NCBI GenBank assembly: GCA_016185365.1
Contig: JACPNP010000026.1
Location: forward strand, 1 to 51,587
Direction: 5' to 3'
DNA length: 51,587 bases
DNA from: Terriglobales bacterium
Lineage (GTDB): Bacteria; Acidobacteriota; Terriglobia; Terriglobales; Acidobacteriaceae
Each line of letters opens with the position of its first letter. The first letter of the stretch is position 1. The position numbers and the translations under genes were made by a program. Below the pieces are notes generated by a model. That model did no database searches. It had not been told where the DNA came from and saw only the letters and a program-made list of their open reading frames with translations. This document shows, in pieces, positions 7,130 through 16,113 of this stretch.

Positions 7130-7981
7130 ATGGCACACGGACATCCACATTCGCACGCAGGCCAGGCCCAGCCCGCGCCCCAACCGCTGCCCGGCATCGG
7201 TGCGATCATTGCCGTCGGTTCCGGAAAGGGCGGCGTGGGCAAGACCACGATCGCGGTGAATCTAGCCATCGCGCTTTCCAAGCTCGGGCATCGCGTCGGC
7301 CTGCTTGACGCGGACATCTACGGCCCCAATGTCCCTCTGATGATGGGGAACAGCACGCAGCCGCGCCTGCTCGACGGCAACATGATCGAGCCGATTGAAA
7401 GCTTCGGCGTAAAGATGATCTCCGTGGGCCTGCTGAATCCCGGCGACAAGCCGCTGGTCTGGCGCGGTCCCATGCTGCATCAGATGATCCGCCAATTCAT
7501 CCAGCAGGTGGCCTGGGGCGAGCTCGACTATCTGGTGGTGGATCTTCCGCCAGGGACCGGCGATGTGGTCATCTCCTTGGTGCAGACCGTTCCCATCACC
7601 GGCGCGGTGGTTGTCACCACGCCGAGTGATGTTTCTTTGCAGGACGGCCGCAAAGCTATCGAAATGTTCCGCCAGGTCAAGGTTGAGATCCTCGGGCTCG
7701 TGGAGAACATGAGCCACTTCAATTGTCCGCACTGCCACCATGAGATCGATATCTTCTCCAAAGGCGGTGGCGAGCGCACGGCACGCCAGTTCGGGATCGA
7801 CTTCCTCGGCTCCATCGAGCTGGATCCGGACATCCGCAAGGGCGGCGACACCGGTCATCCCGTGTCACTTGCCGGGGCGGAAGGCGTTGGCGCAAAATCC
7901 TTCTACGGATTCGCGGAAAAAGTGAAGATTAAGGCCGCTGAGGCCGGTACCAGAGCCGAACCGGCGATTGAGATCCTGTGA
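7130..7981 (+). CDS. mrp: Mrp/NBP35-family iron-sulfur cluster carrier ATPase
   Basis: This 283-residue P-loop ATPase belongs to the Mrp/ApbC (NBP35) group. The deviant Walker A is SGKGGVGKTT (31-40). The switch regions DADIYGPNVP (60-69) and LVVDLPPGTGD (135-145) are conserved. The C-x2-C pair C199-C202 (NCPHC) bridges an Fe-S cluster between two subunits in this family. The first 22 residues are rich in His, Ala and Pro and replace the DUF59 domain found in longer Mrp proteins. Its role is to hold and pass on [4Fe-4S] clusters to apoproteins in the cytoplasm. It lies just upstream of the heat-shock cluster but is separated from it by a promoter. Confidence 0.93.
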   Translation: MAHGHPHSHAGQAQPAPQPLPGIGAIIAVGSGKGGVGKTTIAVNLAIALSKLGHRVGLLDADIYGPNVPLMMGNSTQPRLLDGNMIEPIESFGVKMISVGLLNPGDKPLVWRGPMLHQMIRQFIQQVAWGELDYLVVDLPPGTGDVVISLVQTVPITGAVVVTTPSDVSLQDGRKAIEMFRQVKVEILGLVENMSHFNCPHCHHEIDIFSKGGGERTARQFGIDFLGSIELDPDIRKGGDTGHPVSLAGAEGVGAKSFYGFAEKVKIKAAEAGTRAEPAIEIL

Positions 7982-7993
7982 ATTTCGCCTTCC

Positions 7994-8022
7994 TTGACCT
8001 TTGGCGGTAGTGTTCCTACAAT
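7994..8022 (+). promoter_or_regulatory. hrcA: Sigma70-type promoter of the hrcA heat-shock operon
   Basis: TTGACC (7994-7999) and TACAAT (8017-8022) are spaced by 17 bases, close to consensus. The predicted start site is near 8029, which places the CIRCE operator (8030-8056) at the very 5' end of the transcript, the usual geometry for HrcA repression. Confidence 0.8.
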
Positions 8023-8029
8023 CATGGTG

Positions 8030-8056
8030 GAAGCACTCCGCGCATCGGAGTGCCAA
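8030..8056 (+). promoter_or_regulatory. CIRCE operator (HrcA binding site)
   Basis: The site reads GAAGCACTC-N9-GAGTGCCAA, against the CIRCE consensus TTAGCACTC-N9-GAGTGCTAA. The inner seven bases of each arm and the 9-base spacing are kept. It lies directly after the -10 box of the hrcA promoter. HrcA, encoded 36 bases downstream, is known to bind this element and repress its own operon until heat or misfolded protein inactivates it. Confidence 0.92.
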
Positions 8057-8064
8057 GTCTTTGC

Positions 8065-8081
8065 ATCTAAAGACTTTAGAT
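8065..8081 (+). promoter_or_regulatory. Perfect 8-bp palindrome in the hrcA leader
   Basis: ATCTAAAG-A-CTTTAGAT is a perfect inverted repeat with a single central base, 10 bases before the hrcA ATG. It is too tight for a normal RNA hairpin unless the central bases open, so it could be a second DNA operator. No typical ribosome site is visible in the same stretch. Confidence 0.45.
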
Positions 8082-8091
8082 TGAAATAACA

Positions 8092-9141
8092 ATGCCGGCA
8101 CAACCCCAGATCGGGCCGCGCGAGCGGCAGATACTCACCGCCATCGTGGAAACCTACATTTCCACGGGTGAGCCGGTGGGGTCGCGCACGGTCTCGCGCA
8201 CTAATAAGGATGGCCTTTCGCCGGCCACCATCCGCAACGTGATGGCGGATCTGGCCGATGCAGGTTTTCTGAGCCAGCCGCACACTTCCGCGGGCCGGAT
8301 CCCCACGCCATCGGCGTATCGCTACTTTGTGGAGCAGATCAGCGGCAAGGTGCAGATCACCCCGGAGAATGAGGAGCGCATCTCCGGTTCGTTCCAGGGT
8401 GTCGACGATGTACAGGAGTTTCTGGAACGTACCTCGCATGTGCTCTCGCTGATCTCAAGCGGCGTGGGTGTCGCGGTGACCCTGCCGGGGCAGCGCCATG
8501 CGCTCGAGCACGTCCATTTCTCCCGCCTCACGCGGAACAAGATACTGGCCGTGGTCGTGACCAAGAGCGGGATCGTGCGCGATCGCGTCGTCCGCATGGA
8601 CCATGACCTTTCCCAGACCGATCTCGAGACCGCGGCGCGTTATATCAACGAGAATTTCCGCGGCTGGACCATGGAAGCGGCGCAGAACGAACTGGCGCGG
8701 GTCATCGAACAGCAGCGCAGCGAGTATGACCGCATGATGCAGGCGCTGGAAGAGATCTACAAAGGCGGCGCCCTGGCCGGCAGCCACTCCGAACCCCAGG
8801 CCGTGTTCGTGGAAGGTGTGGCCAATCTCATCGCGTCGCAGGGGGACCGGGACCGCCTGGGCCAGATGCTGCGCACGCTGGAAGAGCGGCAGAAAGTGGC
8901 GGACCTGCTCTCCGCCTATCTCGACACCCGCCAGGAGGCGGTGCGCGTGGTCATCGGTCTGGAAGACACCATGCCGGAGATGAAAGACCTGGTGCTGATC
9001 GGCGCGCCCGCCCGCGTGGGCCAGGAAGTGATGGGCTCGCTGGCGGTCATCGGCCCGACGCGCATGGATTACGAGCACACCATCACGGCCGTGGGTTATA
9101 TCGCCAAATTGTTTGACAAGATCTTGAATGAAAAGGAGTAA
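8092..9141 (+). CDS. hrcA: Heat-inducible transcription repressor HrcA
   Basis: This 349-residue protein matches HrcA in length and layout. The N-terminal winged helix covers about residues 5-80 (RERQILTAIVETYISTGEPV, then LSPATIRNVMADL and TSAGRIPTPSAYRYFVE). A GAF-like domain follows, and the ending MDYEHTITAVGYIA is typical. HrcA binds CIRCE as a dimer and represses chaperone genes, and its folding depends on chaperonin, which gives feedback. Its own promoter and CIRCE site lie just upstream, so it is autoregulated. The gene leads the cluster hrcA-grpE-dnaJ-rsmE. Confidence 0.97.
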   Translation: MPAQPQIGPRERQILTAIVETYISTGEPVGSRTVSRTNKDGLSPATIRNVMADLADAGFLSQPHTSAGRIPTPSAYRYFVEQISGKVQITPENEERISGSFQGVDDVQEFLERTSHVLSLISSGVGVAVTLPGQRHALEHVHFSRLTRNKILAVVVTKSGIVRDRVVRMDHDLSQTDLETAARYINENFRGWTMEAAQNELARVIEQQRSEYDRMMQALEEIYKGGALAGSHSEPQAVFVEGVANLIASQGDRDRLGQMLRTLEERQKVADLLSAYLDTRQEAVRVVIGLEDTMPEMKDLVLIGAPARVGQEVMGSLAVIGPTRMDYEHTITAVGYIAKLFDKILNEKE

Positions 9142-9179
9142 GCCGGGGAGCTTGGGCCATTGCCTTCCCGAATGATTGC

Positions 9180-9740
9180 ATGACAGGCAGCAAAATAAAG
9201 ATTGCAGTCCCGATCGCCGAGAACAATCCGGAAGCGGTCCAGGTGCAGGGCGATCCGCACCCACCCGCGCCGCATGACGAGCGCGACGATACCGTAAAGA
9301 AACTGCAGGCGGAACGTGACGCGCTCTTCGACCGCCTGGCCCGCCTGCAGGCGGAGTTTGACAACTACAGGAAGCGCGCCGCCAAGGAGAATGCGGATTT
9401 CCGCGACTTCGCGCTCTCCGATACCGTCAAATCGCTTCTTCCAGTGCTGGATAACTTTGAATTGGCCCTGCGCGCCCCCGCGCGCGAAGGCGATGCGGAA
9501 TTGCGCCGTGGCGTGGAACTGATCCAGAAACAGTTCGAAGGTGTGCTGGCGCATTTGGGCGTGACTCCCATTGAATCCGTGGGCAGGCCCTTTGACCCGC
9601 GCTGGCATGAAGCCATTGAGATGGTGCCCACGGCCGAGGTCCCTGACCATCAGGTCCTGGAAGAATTGCAGCGCGGCTACCGTCTCAAAGACCGTTTGCT
9701 CCGTCCGGCCCGTGTGCGCGTGGCCCAGAGCGTGAATTAG
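9180..9740 (+). CDS. grpE: GrpE, nucleotide exchange factor of DnaK
   Basis: The 186-residue product has the expected GrpE layout. It has a charged low-complexity N-terminus (about 1-38), a long coiled-coil helix ([20 protein letters not shown]), and a C-terminal beta domain. The family signature is in [20 protein letters not shown] and its continuation (about 141-180). GrpE releases ADP from DnaK so that substrate can leave. DnaK itself is not encoded in this window. The gene lies 38 bases after hrcA and 4 bases before dnaJ, in the CIRCE-controlled unit. The start lacks a clear ribosome site. Confidence 0.95.
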   Translation: MTGSKIKIAVPIAENNPEAVQVQGDPHPPAPHDERDDTVKKLQAERDALFDRLARLQAEFDNYRKRAAKENADFRDFALSDTVKSLLPVLDNFELALRAPAREGDAELRRGVELIQKQFEGVLAHLGVTPIESVGRPFDPRWHEAIEMVPTAEVPDHQVLEELQRGYRLKDRLLRPARVRVAQSVN

Positions 9741-9744
9741 ACCT

Positions 9745-10875
9745 ATGGCCACGAATGCAAAGCGTGACTACTACGAGGTCCTTGGCGTGGAGCGCAGTGT
9801 CTCCGCCGCGGAGCTCAAGTCCGCGTACCGCAAGCTGGCGTTGCAGTATCATCCCGACCGCAATCCCGATGCGCCCGGCGCCGAAGAGAGATTCAAGGAG
9901 GCCAGCGAGGCCTACGGCGTGCTCTCCGACGCGGAAAAGCGCGCGGCCTATGACCGCTACGGTCACGCCGGAGTCAATGGCGCCGCCGGATTCAGCGGCT
10001 TTGGCGGATTCGAAGGCAACATCGACCTGAATGACATCTTTGGCGATTTTTTCAACGACCTGTTCGCCACTTCCCCCGGCGGTCGCCGGCGCGGCAGGGC
10101 CCAGCGCGGCAGCGATCTGCGCGAAGATCTGACCCTCAGCTTTGAGGAAGCGGTCTTCGGCGTGACCAAACAGATCAAGGTGCGCCGCAACGTGAACTGT
10201 CCGGAGTGCAACGGGTCGCGCGCCGAAAAAGGCACATCGCCCCAGACCTGCTCCCAGTGCCAGGGGCATGGGCAAGTCCGTTATCAGCAGGGATTTTTCA
10301 CTGTGGCGCGAACCTGCTCCCAGTGCGGCGGCACCGGCCAGGTCATCAAAGACCCGTGCAAGCACTGCAAGGGCCGCGGCCGCGTGGTCAAGGAGGCGGT
10401 GATCGACGTCAATGTTCCCGCCGGCGTGGAGGACGGAACTTCGCTGCGTTACCAGGAGCGGGGCGAAGCCGGGCTCTCCGGCGGACCTTCGGGTGATCTC
10501 TACGTTGTCTTGCGCGTGGAAGATCACGATTTCTTCGAGCGCGATGGCTACGATCTCTATTGCACCGTGCCCGTCTCATTCCCGCAGGCTGCCCTGGGCG
10601 CGGAGATCGAAGTCCCGACGCTGTATGGTCCGCACCGTTTGAAGGTGCCGGAAGGCACGCAGAGCGGCACGCAGTTCCGCGTGCGCGGCAAAGGCGTGCC
10701 CGTGTTGAACAGCAAGTCCAAGGGCGACTTGCATGTTCGTGTCGCCGTGGAAGTGCCGGGCAAGCTCAGCCGACGCCAGCGCGAACTCTTGGAAGAACTG
10801 GACTCACTTACCAAGGTCGAGCACAAGCCGCAAAAAGGCAGTCTGCTCTCCAAGGTCAAAGACATTTTTGGCTGA
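9745..10875 (+). CDS. dnaJ: Chaperone DnaJ (type I Hsp40)
   Basis: This is a full-length 376-residue DnaJ. The J domain (about 7-72) has the HPD motif at 36-38. A Gly/Phe-rich segment follows (about 76-115, [10 protein letters not shown]). The zinc-binding region has four C-x2-C-x-G repeats ([32 protein letters not shown]), the first slightly degenerate. The C-terminal peptide-binding domain follows. DnaJ delivers unfolded clients to DnaK and stimulates its ATPase. It starts 4 bases after grpE, so the two are tightly coupled and presumably share HrcA control. Confidence 0.97.
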   Translation: MATNAKRDYYEVLGVERSVSAAELKSAYRKLALQYHPDRNPDAPGAEERFKEASEAYGVLSDAEKRAAYDRYGHAGVNGAAGFSGFGGFEGNIDLNDIFGDFFNDLFATSPGGRRRGRAQRGSDLREDLTLSFEEAVFGVTKQIKVRRNVNCPECNGSRAEKGTSPQTCSQCQGHGQVRYQQGFFTVARTCSQCGGTGQVIKDPCKHCKGRGRVVKEAVIDVNVPAGVEDGTSLRYQERGEAGLSGGPSGDLYVVLRVEDHDFFERDGYDLYCTVPVSFPQAALGAEIEVPTLYGPHRLKVPEGTQSGTQFRVRGKGVPVLNSKSKGDLHVRVAVEVPGKLSRRQRELLEELDSLTKVEHKPQKGSLLSKVKDIFG

Positions 10876-10902
10876 TCGTCCGCACGGAATCTCAGACCCG
10901 CC

Positions 10903-11616
10903 ATGACCCGCCGTCTCTGGATCGCCGACGAGCATTCCGCAACCCACGCCGCCATCACCGGAGCGAATGCGCGTCACCTCGCGCAAGTCCTCCGTGCTCA
11001 GGCCGGACAGCAGTTTGAAGTCTCATGCGATGGTGTGATCTTCCTCGGACGGATCACCAGCGTTGTCCCCGAGCGGGTTGAGTTCGAGCTTCTGGAAAAG
11101 ATCGAGGCCCGTCCCTTGCCCGCGGTGAGTCTGCTTCTGTCCGTTTTCAAGTTCGACCGCATGGAGTGGGCGATTGAGAAAGCCACGGAGCTGGGTGTCG
11201 CGGAGATCTATCCTGTGATCGCCCGGCGCACGGAAGCGCATCTCGCGAAAGCTGTCGCCAAGCGCGTGGAGCGCTGGCGCAAGATCGCGCGTGAGGCGTC
11301 GCAGCAGTCTCGGCGTGCGGCAGAGCCGGTGATTGCAGAACCGACAAAGTTGAAGCAGGCCATCGGCGACACCAAGCACATGCCTTTGCGGTACGTACTT
11401 GCCGAGACGGAACAGGCACAGACACTTGCCGCCGCACTGCGGGAAGCGGACGCCGCATCGGCCGTATTGCTGGCGGTCGGGCCGGAAGGAGGATGGAGCG
11501 CGGACGAACTCGAGCTGTTCCGCGAGCATGGCTGGCATTCCGTTTCATTAGGCCCGACCATCCTCCGCGCGGAGACGGCCGCGATCGCCGCCCTCTCCCT
11601 GGCCACCTTGCGTTAG
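10903..11616 (+). CDS. rsmE: 16S rRNA (uracil-1498-N3)-methyltransferase RsmE
   Basis: The 237-residue protein has the SPOUT knot signature of RsmE: VGPEGGWSADEL (about 192-203) and SLGPTILRAETA (about 215-226), which bind S-adenosylmethionine. The N-terminal PUA-like part contains the conserved HLAQVLRAQAGQ. RsmE methylates N3 of U1498 in the ribosomal decoding centre. It sits 28 bases after dnaJ. The order dnaJ then the RsmE gene is also seen in the Bacillus dnaK operon (yqeU), which supports cotranscription with the heat-shock genes. Confidence 0.93.
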   Translation: MTRRLWIADEHSATHAAITGANARHLAQVLRAQAGQQFEVSCDGVIFLGRITSVVPERVEFELLEKIEARPLPAVSLLLSVFKFDRMEWAIEKATELGVAEIYPVIARRTEAHLAKAVAKRVERWRKIAREASQQSRRAAEPVIAEPTKLKQAIGDTKHMPLRYVLAETEQAQTLAAALREADAASAVLLAVGPEGGWSADELELFREHGWHSVSLGPTILRAETAAIAALSLATLR

Positions 11617-11654
11617 ATCGTTCACCAAATTTGCGTAATCCGCGCTCGCAAGCG

Positions 11655-11660
11655 CATAAT
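11655..11660 (+). promoter_or_regulatory. Probable -10 box of the helicase-nuclease gene
   Basis: CATAAT ends 7 bases before the ATG at 11668. A possible -35 (TTGCGT) lies 18 bases upstream. No ribosome site is visible, so this is another candidate for a leaderless start. Confidence 0.4.
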
Positions 11661-11667
11661 CATTTTC

Positions 11668-14610
11668 ATGTCAGACGAAGTAAAGGCGAAACTGCCGCTC
11701 ACCCAGGAGCAGGAAGCCGCCGTCCGCCATGTCCGCGGCCCGATGCTGGTGCGCGCCGGTGCCGGCACCGGCAAGACCACGGTGCTCACCGAGCGCATTG
11801 TTCGCTTGATCGAATCAGGTCACGCCCAGCCGGAACAGATCCTGGCCGTCACCTTCACCCGCGACGCCGCCGGTGAGATCGCCCATCGCGTAGGGAAGCG
11901 GCTGGGTACGGAAGTTGAAGTCCGGACCGGGACATTTCATTCCATCGCATTCCGCATCCTGAAAGAGAATGCCGCCGGCTTTGACGTGATCGGCAAGCCT
12001 GATCTGTATGCCTTGCTTCGGGAAGAGTTGGATGCCGGGCGCCTGCCTCTCAAACATTTTCTCGAGGCGGCTGACCCTGGGAGGTTTCTACGGGACTTGC
12101 TCGAGTTCCTCGACCGCTGTCAGGATGAGTTGATCACGCCGCGGTCATTCGAGGATTTTGTTGATCGCGTGTCCAAAGGCGCCGAGGATCCGCCGCGAAT
12201 GTTCCGCGGCAGTGAAGCGGACAAGCTTTCCTGCGCCGATCGCCTGGCCCGCTGGCAGGAGATCTCTGAAGTATTCAAGTCTGTCGACCGATTGTTGGCC
12301 CGGTATCAGGTCGGCACATTCGGAGCCATAGTGAGCGGGGCTGTACGCCTTCTTCAGGAGAGGTCTGACATTCGCGAGCGCGAACAGCAGCGCACTCGAT
12401 TCCTGCTGATCGATGAGTTCCAGGACGCCAATCACGCGCAGATCATGCTGGCGGATCTGTTGACTGGGTCAGAGAAGAACGTGTTTGCCGTTGGCGATCC
12501 GGACCAGGCCATCTATCGGTTCCGGGGCGCGACCAGCGCGGCATTTGAAGACTTCAAGATCACGTTCAAGCCCGAGAAGGCAAACGTCATAAAGTTGACG
12601 GGCAACCAGCGCTCTCTGGAGCCGATCCTCGCTGTGGCCCACGCGGCGATCCAGCCCAACCCGGAGCCGGCGGATGCCGAGTATCGCCGTTCGCCGCTTA
12701 CGTCGGAGCGCCTGAAGCGGCAAAAGGGTGAAGAAAGCATCGCTCAGCCGGTCGCGGCGGTGCTCCACCGCTCAGTCGAAGATGAAGCCCGCGATGTTCT
12801 GCACCGCATGGAAGAGATGCGCGCCAAGGAGACTGAACTGCGATGGCGCGATTTCGCCGTGCTGTTCCGCTCCCGCGCGCATGCCCGGACATTGCAGGAA
12901 TTGCTCGAGCGGCGCGGCATCCCCTATCGCGTCAAGGGTACAGACCTGTTTGACACGGGATCGGTGCGCGATGTGATGGCGCTGCTCTACGTGTTGGACT
13001 CCGCCGATGAGCATGTTGAATTTTTCCGTCTTGCACTCCAAGACCGTTGGGGCGTGGACCTTGAAGATCTTCGGCAAAGGCTGCTGCGGGGAGGGAAGGA
13101 AGCGTCCGTGGCCGGCGTTCTGCAAAGCACCGGGCCGGGTAAGAGACTGATGAGCGCGATCGACGGACTGCGTCAAAAAACATTGTCTGCGGGCGCGAAC
13201 GTCACTCTCATCCTCAAGGCGGCTATCGAGTTTCTGGATCTCGATACCAACGCCCCTGACCTCAAAGCCTTGATGAGTCTGGCGCAAGCTTGGATCGAGG
13301 CGCCGTACTTCGCGCGGAAACGCTTGCCCGATTTTCTTCGCTATCTCGAGTATTACCGTGAATCCGGGGAAAAGCTGGAGGCGGAACGTGCCTGTGACCG
13401 TCTGGGGCCGAAGGATCCCGATTCCGGCGAAACGCCGGACGCGGTCCAACTCATGACCGCGCACGGCGCCAAGGGGCTGGAGTTCATGCACGTGTTCGTG
13501 CTGCGTGTCGCTTCGATCAGTTTCCCGATGTCGTACCGGCCACCTGTGTTTGAGATGCCTGCATCCTTGCGTCACGGCGCTGCCGCACTGACCGCCGATG
13601 GTGAGACGGTGCACCACGAAGAAGAACGCCGGTTGTTCTATGTGGCGATCACGCGCGCCCGAGATGCCTTGCTGCTTTACGGCAAGATGCATCCGAAGAA
13701 CGACAGGCCGCCGAGTCTTTATTTGCGCGAACTGGTCCCGGAGAAAGGCGAAAGCCGCTCGATCCGCGAGCGGCGATTGGCGGGGGACCGGGTGGACTTG
13801 GAAGCGGAAGCCGGCGGCCTGCCTCCCTGGCTGGAAGCCGCCCGCGAGCAGGGGATCGGTGATGCGCCGCTCAGCGCCAAGGCCGTGGAGATGTACACCA
13901 CGTGTCCGCAGCAATTCCTGCTTTCGCGTGCTTGGAACTTGCCCGATGAGCCGGGCCCGGCCGTGCATTTCGGCAATGTGATCCATGAGCTGCTGCGCGA
14001 CTACTATCGCCGCCGAGCCGAAGACGTCGCGATGACGCTTGACGAGATGCGTGAAGCATTCCGCAGCCGCCTGCGCGCTAAGCCGATCCAGAATGATTTT
14101 CAGCGTGAACTCTTTGAAAAGGAAGGGTTGGGTCAGATTGAGTTGTTCTACCGGGCCGCATCTGTACCTCCCTACCCGGATGTGATCACCACGGAGAAGG
14201 ATTTTAACGAGACCATCGGCGGGGTCCCAATACGGGGGCGCATCGACCGCATGGACCGTGCTAGCGACGGGAGCGTCAGCGTGGTGGATTACAAGACCGG
14301 GCGTCCGAAGAGTGAGGAATATGCCAAGGAAAGCCTGCAATTAGGTATCTATGGCATGGTGGCGGAGGCCCTTGGCCACCGGACAGGCGCATTGGTAATC
14401 CACAACACAAAGGACGGCTCGCTCGCGATGGCAGACCTGTCGCCCAAGCGGAAAGAAAAGACGTTACGCGCGATCAAGAAAGTGAAAGAGGGGATCGAAG
14501 ACAGACGATTCGCGCCGAAGACTGGACGCCACTGCCAATGGTGCGGTTATCGCGACATCTGCCCGGCGGTAGAAGTCAAGTTGTCGTCGGTCGCTATCGA
14601 AGATCAGTGA
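11668..14610 (+). CDS. UvrD-family helicase fused to a RecB-type Fe-S nuclease
   Basis: This 980-residue protein is a superfamily 1A helicase with a C-terminal nuclease. Helicase motifs are the Q-like LTQEQEAAVRH (11-21), Walker A AGAGTGKT (30-37), Walker B LIDEFQD (247-253), motif III GDPDQAIYRFRGA (276-288), and motif VI FYVAITRARD. The C-terminal PD-(D/E)XK domain has GRID (D860) and VVDYKTG (D874, K876). C746 together with C956-x2-C959-x5-C965 gives the Fe-S staple of AddB, AdnB and Cas4-like nucleases. It should unwind and degrade DNA ends in repair by recombination. The layout recalls AdnA/AdnB, yet no second subunit is next to it. The gene overlaps the convergent rmuC by 7 bases. Confidence 0.92.
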   Translation: MSDEVKAKLPLTQEQEAAVRHVRGPMLVRAGAGTGKTTVLTERIVRLIESGHAQPEQILAVTFTRDAAGEIAHRVGKRLGTEVEVRTGTFHSIAFRILKENAAGFDVIGKPDLYALLREELDAGRLPLKHFLEAADPGRFLRDLLEFLDRCQDELITPRSFEDFVDRVSKGAEDPPRMFRGSEADKLSCADRLARWQEISEVFKSVDRLLARYQVGTFGAIVSGAVRLLQERSDIREREQQRTRFLLIDEFQDANHAQIMLADLLTGSEKNVFAVGDPDQAIYRFRGATSAAFEDFKITFKPEKANVIKLTGNQRSLEPILAVAHAAIQPNPEPADAEYRRSPLTSERLKRQKGEESIAQPVAAVLHRSVEDEARDVLHRMEEMRAKETELRWRDFAVLFRSRAHARTLQELLERRGIPYRVKGTDLFDTGSVRDVMALLYVLDSADEHVEFFRLALQDRWGVDLEDLRQRLLRGGKEASVAGVLQSTGPGKRLMSAIDGLRQKTLSAGANVTLILKAAIEFLDLDTNAPDLKALMSLAQAWIEAPYFARKRLPDFLRYLEYYRESGEKLEAERACDRLGPKDPDSGETPDAVQLMTAHGAKGLEFMHVFVLRVASISFPMSYRPPVFEMPASLRHGAAALTADGETVHHEEERRLFYVAITRARDALLLYGKMHPKNDRPPSLYLRELVPEKGESRSIRERRLAGDRVDLEAEAGGLPPWLEAAREQGIGDAPLSAKAVEMYTTCPQQFLLSRAWNLPDEPGPAVHFGNVIHELLRDYYRRRAEDVAMTLDEMREAFRSRLRAKPIQNDFQRELFEKEGLGQIELFYRAASVPPYPDVITTEKDFNETIGGVPIRGRIDRMDRASDGSVSVVDYKTGRPKSEEYAKESLQLGIYGMVAEALGHRTGALVIHNTKDGSLAMADLSPKRKEKTLRAIKKVKEGIEDRRFAPKTGRHCQWCGYRDICPAVEVKLSSVAIEDQ

Positions 14611-15902
14611 TTGTCGCCGGCCGGAGGTGACGCTTCGGTATCACCGGCCTCCAGTTCCGGTAAGTCATCGCTCCCGCTCATCTGGGAGACGCGGCGCTTG
14701 TAAGTCCCCAAATGTTTCTGTGCGGTCCCAAACGCGTCCTGTGCGCGCTCCAGGCTTTTGCCGATGACTTCAAACTTGCTCTCAAAGTACTGAAAACTTT
14801 TCTGCGCCTTGCCAAACTCCTCGATGCTTTTGGCCAACCCTTCCTGCACCTTGTACCACTTGTGCACCATGGCAACACACTCGAGTGTCACCAGCAATGT
14901 GTTGGGCGAGACCGGCAGCACTTTCAGCTTGATCAAGTCCTCCCACAGCCCGCGATTGCGCACTGCTTCCATGTAGAGCGTTTCGCTGGGCAGGTACATC
15001 AGCGCGATGTCGGTGGTGCCATGCTCCGGATGGATGTACTCCTGGATCTTCTTGGCCTGCGCCTTCATGACCTGCTCGAATTTCTTGCGCGCCTCGGTCA
15101 TTCGTGCCGGGTCGCTGGCCCCGGCTTCGAAAAGCTCGCTCACCTGCTCGCGCGGGAACTTGGCGTCGATGGGCAGCACCCGGCCCGGGAATTTGATGAC
15201 GGCATCCACGATGCCGCCTTCCAGCTGGAACTGCAGCTCGTAAAGACTCGGCCCGAGAAAATCATGCAGCAATCGCTCCAGGCTCTCTTCGCCGAATTTT
15301 CCGCGCAGGTGCGGCAGTTGCAATAACTTGTTGAGGTCCTGGATGGAGTTCCCCAGGTCGCCGACACTGCGCAACTGTTCTTCGGCCGACTTCAAATACT
15401 TCTGCACTTCGCTGAAGTGGGTGAAGCCCTCTTTGATGTTCTTCTCCAGCTTCTCCTGGACCTGCCCGGTGATCTCGGTGAGCCGGGCCTGCACCTCGCC
15501 GCGGATCGCCTCCAGGGACTTGCCCACTTCTTCGCGGGAAAGCCGCGCCGCGTCATTCTGTGTCCGCACCAGTTCCGCAAACTTTGTTTCCAGGTTCTGC
15601 GTGGTCTGGGCCAGGGAAGCGGATTGCTCGCCGCGGCCTTTGGTCAACTGGTCGTCCACGGCCACGCGCAGGTTATTGAGGCTGGAGGAAAGTTCCCGGG
15701 CGATCTCCGCGTTCAGGTCCCCGCGGGTCTTCTCCATCTGCACCGCAACGTCTTTGAAATTGCGGCTGAGCGCCGTGTCCAGTGCGTCCAGGCGCTGGGC
15801 AAGTCCCGCAGTATCTCCGCTTCCTCCCTTGCGCCACAGGAGAAAAACGACGATAAGGATGATGACGTTAAGAAAGAGAGAGGCGATCAGCAACGGGTCC
15901 AT
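14604..15902 (-). CDS. rmuC: DNA recombination protein RmuC
   Basis: The 432-residue protein starts with one membrane segment (about 4-23). A long coiled coil (about 35-190, Glu/Lys/Gln-rich) follows, and then the RmuC domain, with landmarks LPIDAKFPREQVSELFEAGA and DIALMYLPSETLY. The domain has a restriction-nuclease-like fold, and RmuC limits inversions between repeats in E. coli. The C-terminus is short and acidic. It is encoded opposite the helicase-nuclease, with a 7-base overlap of the 3' ends. This puts two DNA-repair proteins side by side. Confidence 0.92.
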   Translation of the reverse strand: MDPLLIASLFLNVIILIVVFLLWRKGGSGDTAGLAQRLDALDTALSRNFKDVAVQMEKTRGDLNAEIARELSSSLNNLRVAVDDQLTKGRGEQSASLAQTTQNLETKFAELVRTQNDAARLSREEVGKSLEAIRGEVQARLTEITGQVQEKLEKNIKEGFTHFSEVQKYLKSAEEQLRSVGDLGNSIQDLNKLLQLPHLRGKFGEESLERLLHDFLGPSLYELQFQLEGGIVDAVIKFPGRVLPIDAKFPREQVSELFEAGASDPARMTEARKKFEQVMKAQAKKIQEYIHPEHGTTDIALMYLPSETLYMEAVRNRGLWEDLIKLKVLPVSPNTLLVTLECVAMVHKWYKVQEGLAKSIEEFGKAQKSFQYFESKFEVIGKSLERAQDAFGTAQKHLGTYKRRVSQMSGSDDLPELEAGDTEASPPAGDNH

Positions 15903-15949
15903 ACGCTGCGCTCATTCTAGATGAGGAATCCGGACGGTGGAGGCTTGTT

Positions 15950-15988
15950 GTCGCAAAAACTTTGAGGGGAGGCTTGTGGCCTCCCCTC
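15950..15988 (-). terminator. Rho-independent terminator of the 16009-16056 minigene
   Basis: GAGGGGAGGC (15964-15973) and GCCTCCCCTC (15979-15988) form a perfect 10-bp stem with a 5-base loop. Read on the minus strand the stem is followed by AAAG and a run of five T (about 15955-15959). It begins 20 bases after the stop of the lysine-rich ORF. Confidence 0.75.
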
Positions 15989-16008
15989 GTGGTTTCTTCC
16001 ATCCGTTG

Positions 16009-16056
16009 TTACTTTTTCTTCTTGGCTTTCTTCTTTGCCTTTTTCTTGGCTGCCAT
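16009..16056 (-). CDS. 15-residue lysine/alanine-rich peptide (minigene)
   Basis: An ATG at 16054-16056 opens a 15-codon frame, MAAKKKAKKKAKKKK, ending in TAA at 16009-16011. A strong ribosome site (AAGGGAG) lies about 8 bases upstream. A near-consensus promoter is at 16114-16142 and a strong terminator at 15950-15988, so all parts of an expression unit are present in about 190 bases. The AKKK pattern resembles the basic tails of histone H1-like and ribosomal proteins, so binding of nucleic acid is plausible, but that is inference. The same transcript could instead be a small regulatory RNA. It is too short for standard gene callers. The leader holds two copies of TTGTTGAATGT on the plus strand (16074-16084, 16106-16116). 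Confidence 0.6.
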   Translation of the reverse strand: MAAKKKAKKKAKKKK

Positions 16057-16113
16057 GGTTACATTCTCCCTTGTTGTTGAATGTGGCGACGATCTCTCGC
16101 CGCGCTTGTTGAA

